A stretch of DNA of 6,605 bases from Clostridiales bacterium. Lineage in GTDB: Bacteria > Bacillota > Clostridia > Christensenellales > Borkfalkiaceae. The notes beneath the pieces are model-generated. The model had not been told where the DNA came from. It searched no databases and saw nothing but the letters and a program-made list of their open reading frames with translations. A program made the translations under genes and the position numbers. Below, piece after piece: positions 5,701-6,605 of this stretch (within the stretch, counting starts at the first letter, position 1; each line of letters starts with the position of its first letter). Location of the stretch: NCBI GenBank assembly GCA_003538975.1, contig DPQQ01000010.1, forward strand, positions 293,411 to 300,015, written 5' to 3'.

Positions 5701-5808
5701 ATGATAAACCCGGAAGATAAAAGAGAATTTTTCTCTTCGGTATATTATATGAGCGTTTTTATTTCCGGGTTACTCCGCCATAATTTTTTAACGCGTTTTT
5801 TGTCCTAA
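5701..5808 (+). CDS. Possible 35-aa small ORF of unknown function
   Basis: Reads MINPEDKREFFSSVYYMSVF and continues to 35 residues, ending FLS, with a moderately hydrophobic stretch at about 19-25 and a basic residue or two after it. AAGGAG lies only 3 bases before the ATG, closer than usual. Just upstream, ATG at 5682 with AGGAG 9 bases before it encodes MKI, and its TAA stop overlaps the AAGGAG, a layout seen in translational coupling. Against a real gene: it follows a strong terminator, has no evident promoter, and its DNA forms a nested hairpin that would itself explain the sequence. Not recognised. Confidence 0.2.
   Translation: MINPEDKREFFSSVYYMSVFISGLLRHNFLTRFLS
5707..5771 (+). other. 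Nested hairpin (possible small RNA or attenuator element)
   Basis: The outer stem AACCCGGAA / TTCCGGGTT (5707-5715 and 5763-5771) is a perfect 9 bp. Past one bulged G it continues as ATAA / TTAT (5717-5720, 5759-5762). Inside is a perfect 7-bp hairpin AAGAGAA-TTT-TTCTCTT (5721-5737). About 20 unpaired bases follow that inner hairpin, carrying the 15-base repeat. No U-run follows the outer stem. Confidence 0.4.
5738..5752 (+). repeat. 15-base repeat CGGTATATTATATGA, copy 2
   Basis: Identical to 4225-4239. It begins directly after the 7-bp hairpin 5721-5737. Its ATG (5749-5751) is in frame with the small ORF starting at 5701. Confidence 0.5.
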
Positions 5809-5875
5809 AAGAGCGACTTTTAAGCGTTATAATAAAAACAAAAACGAAGGCTTTCGTTACGGGCGGGTAATTTTA

Positions 5876-5904
5876 TTTACAATCGGGCAAAAATAATATA
5901 TAAT
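5876..5904 (+). promoter_or_regulatory. Near-consensus sigma-A promoter for the RNase J gene
   Basis: TTTACA (5876-5881), a 17-base spacer, then the perfect -10 TATAAT (5899-5904). Transcription would start near 5911, giving a leader of about 170 bases before the RNase J ATG. This is the best promoter in the window by eye. Confidence 0.75.
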
Positions 5905-5910
5905 ATAAAC

Positions 5911-6079
5911 GGAATAATATTTTTTATTTCAATATAACGGAACTTTACCGCATGCGCGGTTAAAATATAACAGGCTTTTGAGGTCTGCCCGTCGGGCAAA
6001 CCCTGAAAGCAAAATTTACCTTCCGAACGGGTAAATTAAACAAAAATTCAATAAAGGACATAATAAAAGGACTAAAAAT
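5911..6079 (+). promoter_or_regulatory. Long structured 5' leader of the RNase J mRNA
   Basis: Three hairpins lie in tandem: ACCGC-ATGC-GCGGT (5947-5960); TGCCC-GTC-GGGCA (5986-5998), extended by GT/AC and closed by CAGG/CCTG (5971-6005); and AATTTACC / GGTAAATT (6013-6020, 6030-6037). Two similar AAAGGAC segments follow (about 6053-6059 and 6066-6072), the second correctly placed for the start at 6080. The first hairpin lacks a long U-run. I do not recognise a known riboswitch; autoregulation of RNase J through its leader is a reasonable guess only. Confidence 0.45.
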
Positions 6080-6605
6080 ATGAAAAAAAAGAACGAAAAG
6101 TCTCTTAAAGTGCGCTTTCTGGGCGGCGTGGGAGAAATCGGCAAGAACATGACCGCGCTCGAATACGGCAACGACATAATAGTCATCGATGCGGGCAATT
6201 CTTTCCCGACCGAAGATATGCCGGGCGTTGATCTTCTGATTCCCGAAACCGGCTGGCTCGAAGAAAATAAAGAAAGAGTAAGGGGTTATATAATAACCCA
6301 CGGACACGAAGACCATATAGGCGGACTTCCGTACGTTGTTAAAAACGTCAACGCTCCTATCTTCGGCACCCGTCTCACGCTCACTTTAATAGAGAACAAA
6401 CTTAAAGAAAACGGGCTTACTTCGGTAAGTTTAAACTGCGTAAGACCGGGCGCGACCGTAAAACTCGGCTGCTTTACCATAGAATTCATCAACGTAAATC
6501 ACTCTATAGCGGGTGCGGTGGCGCTTTCGATAACTACGCCCGTCGGCGTGGTTTTTCACTCGGGCGACTTCAAAATCGACTTTACTCCCGTCGCGGGCGA
6601 ATGTA
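6080..6605 (+). CDS. rnj: Ribonuclease J, N-terminal part (runs off the window)
   Basis: Metallo-beta-lactamase/beta-CASP nuclease with endonuclease and 5'-to-3' exonuclease activity, central to mRNA decay and rRNA maturation in Firmicutes. The window holds 175 residues of about 555. Visible features are a basic N-terminus, VRFLGGVGEIGKNM (11-24), the zinc motif THGHEDHIGG (73-82; ligands H74, H76, D78, H79), NHSIAGAVALSI (140-151) with H141, and VFHSGDFKID (158-167) with the metal-bridging D163. The family usually reads HSIPD at 141-145; here it is HSIAG. The start is supported by AAAAGGA 8 bases upstream. Cytosolic. Whether it is the J1 or J2 paralogue cannot be told from this fragment. Confidence 0.95.
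   Translation, partial: MKKKNEKSLKVRFLGGVGEIGKNMTALEYGNDIIVIDAGNSFPTEDMPGVDLLIPETGWLEENKERVRGYIITHGHEDHIGGLPYVVKNVNAPIFGTRLTLTLIENKLKENGLTSVSLNCVRPGATVKLGCFTIEFINVNHSIAGAVALSITTPVGVVFHSGDFKIDFTPVAGEC

Larger units (their letters stand above)
5666..5875. other. Intergenic segment between the GH78-like gene and the RNase J promoter
   Basis: AT-rich spacer. It holds two very small ORFs with ribosome-binding-like sequences (5682-5693 and 5701-5808), a nested hairpin (5707-5771), a copy of a 15-base repeat (5738-5752) and a small AACGAA/TTCGTT hairpin (5843-5858). I see no convincing promoter driving the tiny ORFs and no known RNA family. Confidence 0.6.

Noticed and set aside
5828..5833. TATAAT at 5828-5833 as a second RNase J promoter
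   Set aside because: No acceptable -35 element at 16-18 bases; the only TTG-like hexamer upstream is about 22 bases away.
5911..6079. Known riboswitch upstream of RNase J
   Set aside because: The stems do not match the conserved cores I know for preQ1, SAM, glycine, THF, fluoride or guanidine classes.
5960..6316. Open frame of 118 codons on the minus strand
   Set aside because: Covers the RNase J leader and N-terminus in antisense; RNase J motifs prove the plus-strand frame.

Overview
The window looks like chromosomal DNA from an endospore-forming, low-to-moderate-GC Firmicute of the Clostridia type, probably an anaerobic gut or plant-fibre commensal. Three things support this: a clear SpoIIID (a mother-cell sporulation regulator found only in spore formers), strong AGGAGG-type ribosome binding sites, and an RNase J gene in place of an RNase E system. 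Two intracellular glycoside hydrolases (GH36 and GH78-like) suggest use of plant or host oligosaccharides. Genus cannot be assigned from the sequence alone.

Layout. Positions 1-725 (minus): 5' part of glyA, serine hydroxymethyltransferase, cut by the window edge. Positions 813-1313 (minus): a small, divergent Sfp-type 4'-phosphopantetheinyl transferase with its own good sigma-A-like promoter and a probable terminator between it and glyA. Positions 1314-1644: a divergent intergenic region with several inverted repeats and an 18-bp palindrome near the probable start of the rightward transcript. Positions 1645-3822 (plus): GH36 alpha-galactosidase. Positions 3915-4190 (plus): spoIIID behind a sigma-E-like promoter. 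Positions 4236-5624 (plus): a compact GH78/alpha-L-rhamnosidase-like protein with no visible Shine-Dalgarno sequence, starting just after a GC-rich hairpin and in frame with spoIIID. Positions 5630-5665: strong intrinsic terminator. Positions 5666-6079: a 414-base gap holding tiny ORFs inside a nested hairpin, then a near-consensus promoter and a structured leader. Positions 6080-6605 (plus): N-terminal part of ribonuclease J.

The genes do not form one operon. The two housekeeping functions (glyA, RNase J) lie at the edges. The middle pairs two sugar-cleaving enzymes around a sporulation regulator, which may reflect shuffling in accessory gene order rather than a pathway. The least explained signals are: (i) an identical 15-base word (CGGTATATTATATGA) found twice, each time directly after a perfect hairpin and each time containing an in-frame ATG; (ii) the spoIIID/GH78 pair separated in frame by a single stop codon; (iii) a PPTase lacking one conserved lysine; (iv) a GH78-like protein whose usual catalytic Glu position is Asp. 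No CRISPR array, tRNA, rRNA, insertion sequence or phage gene was seen.
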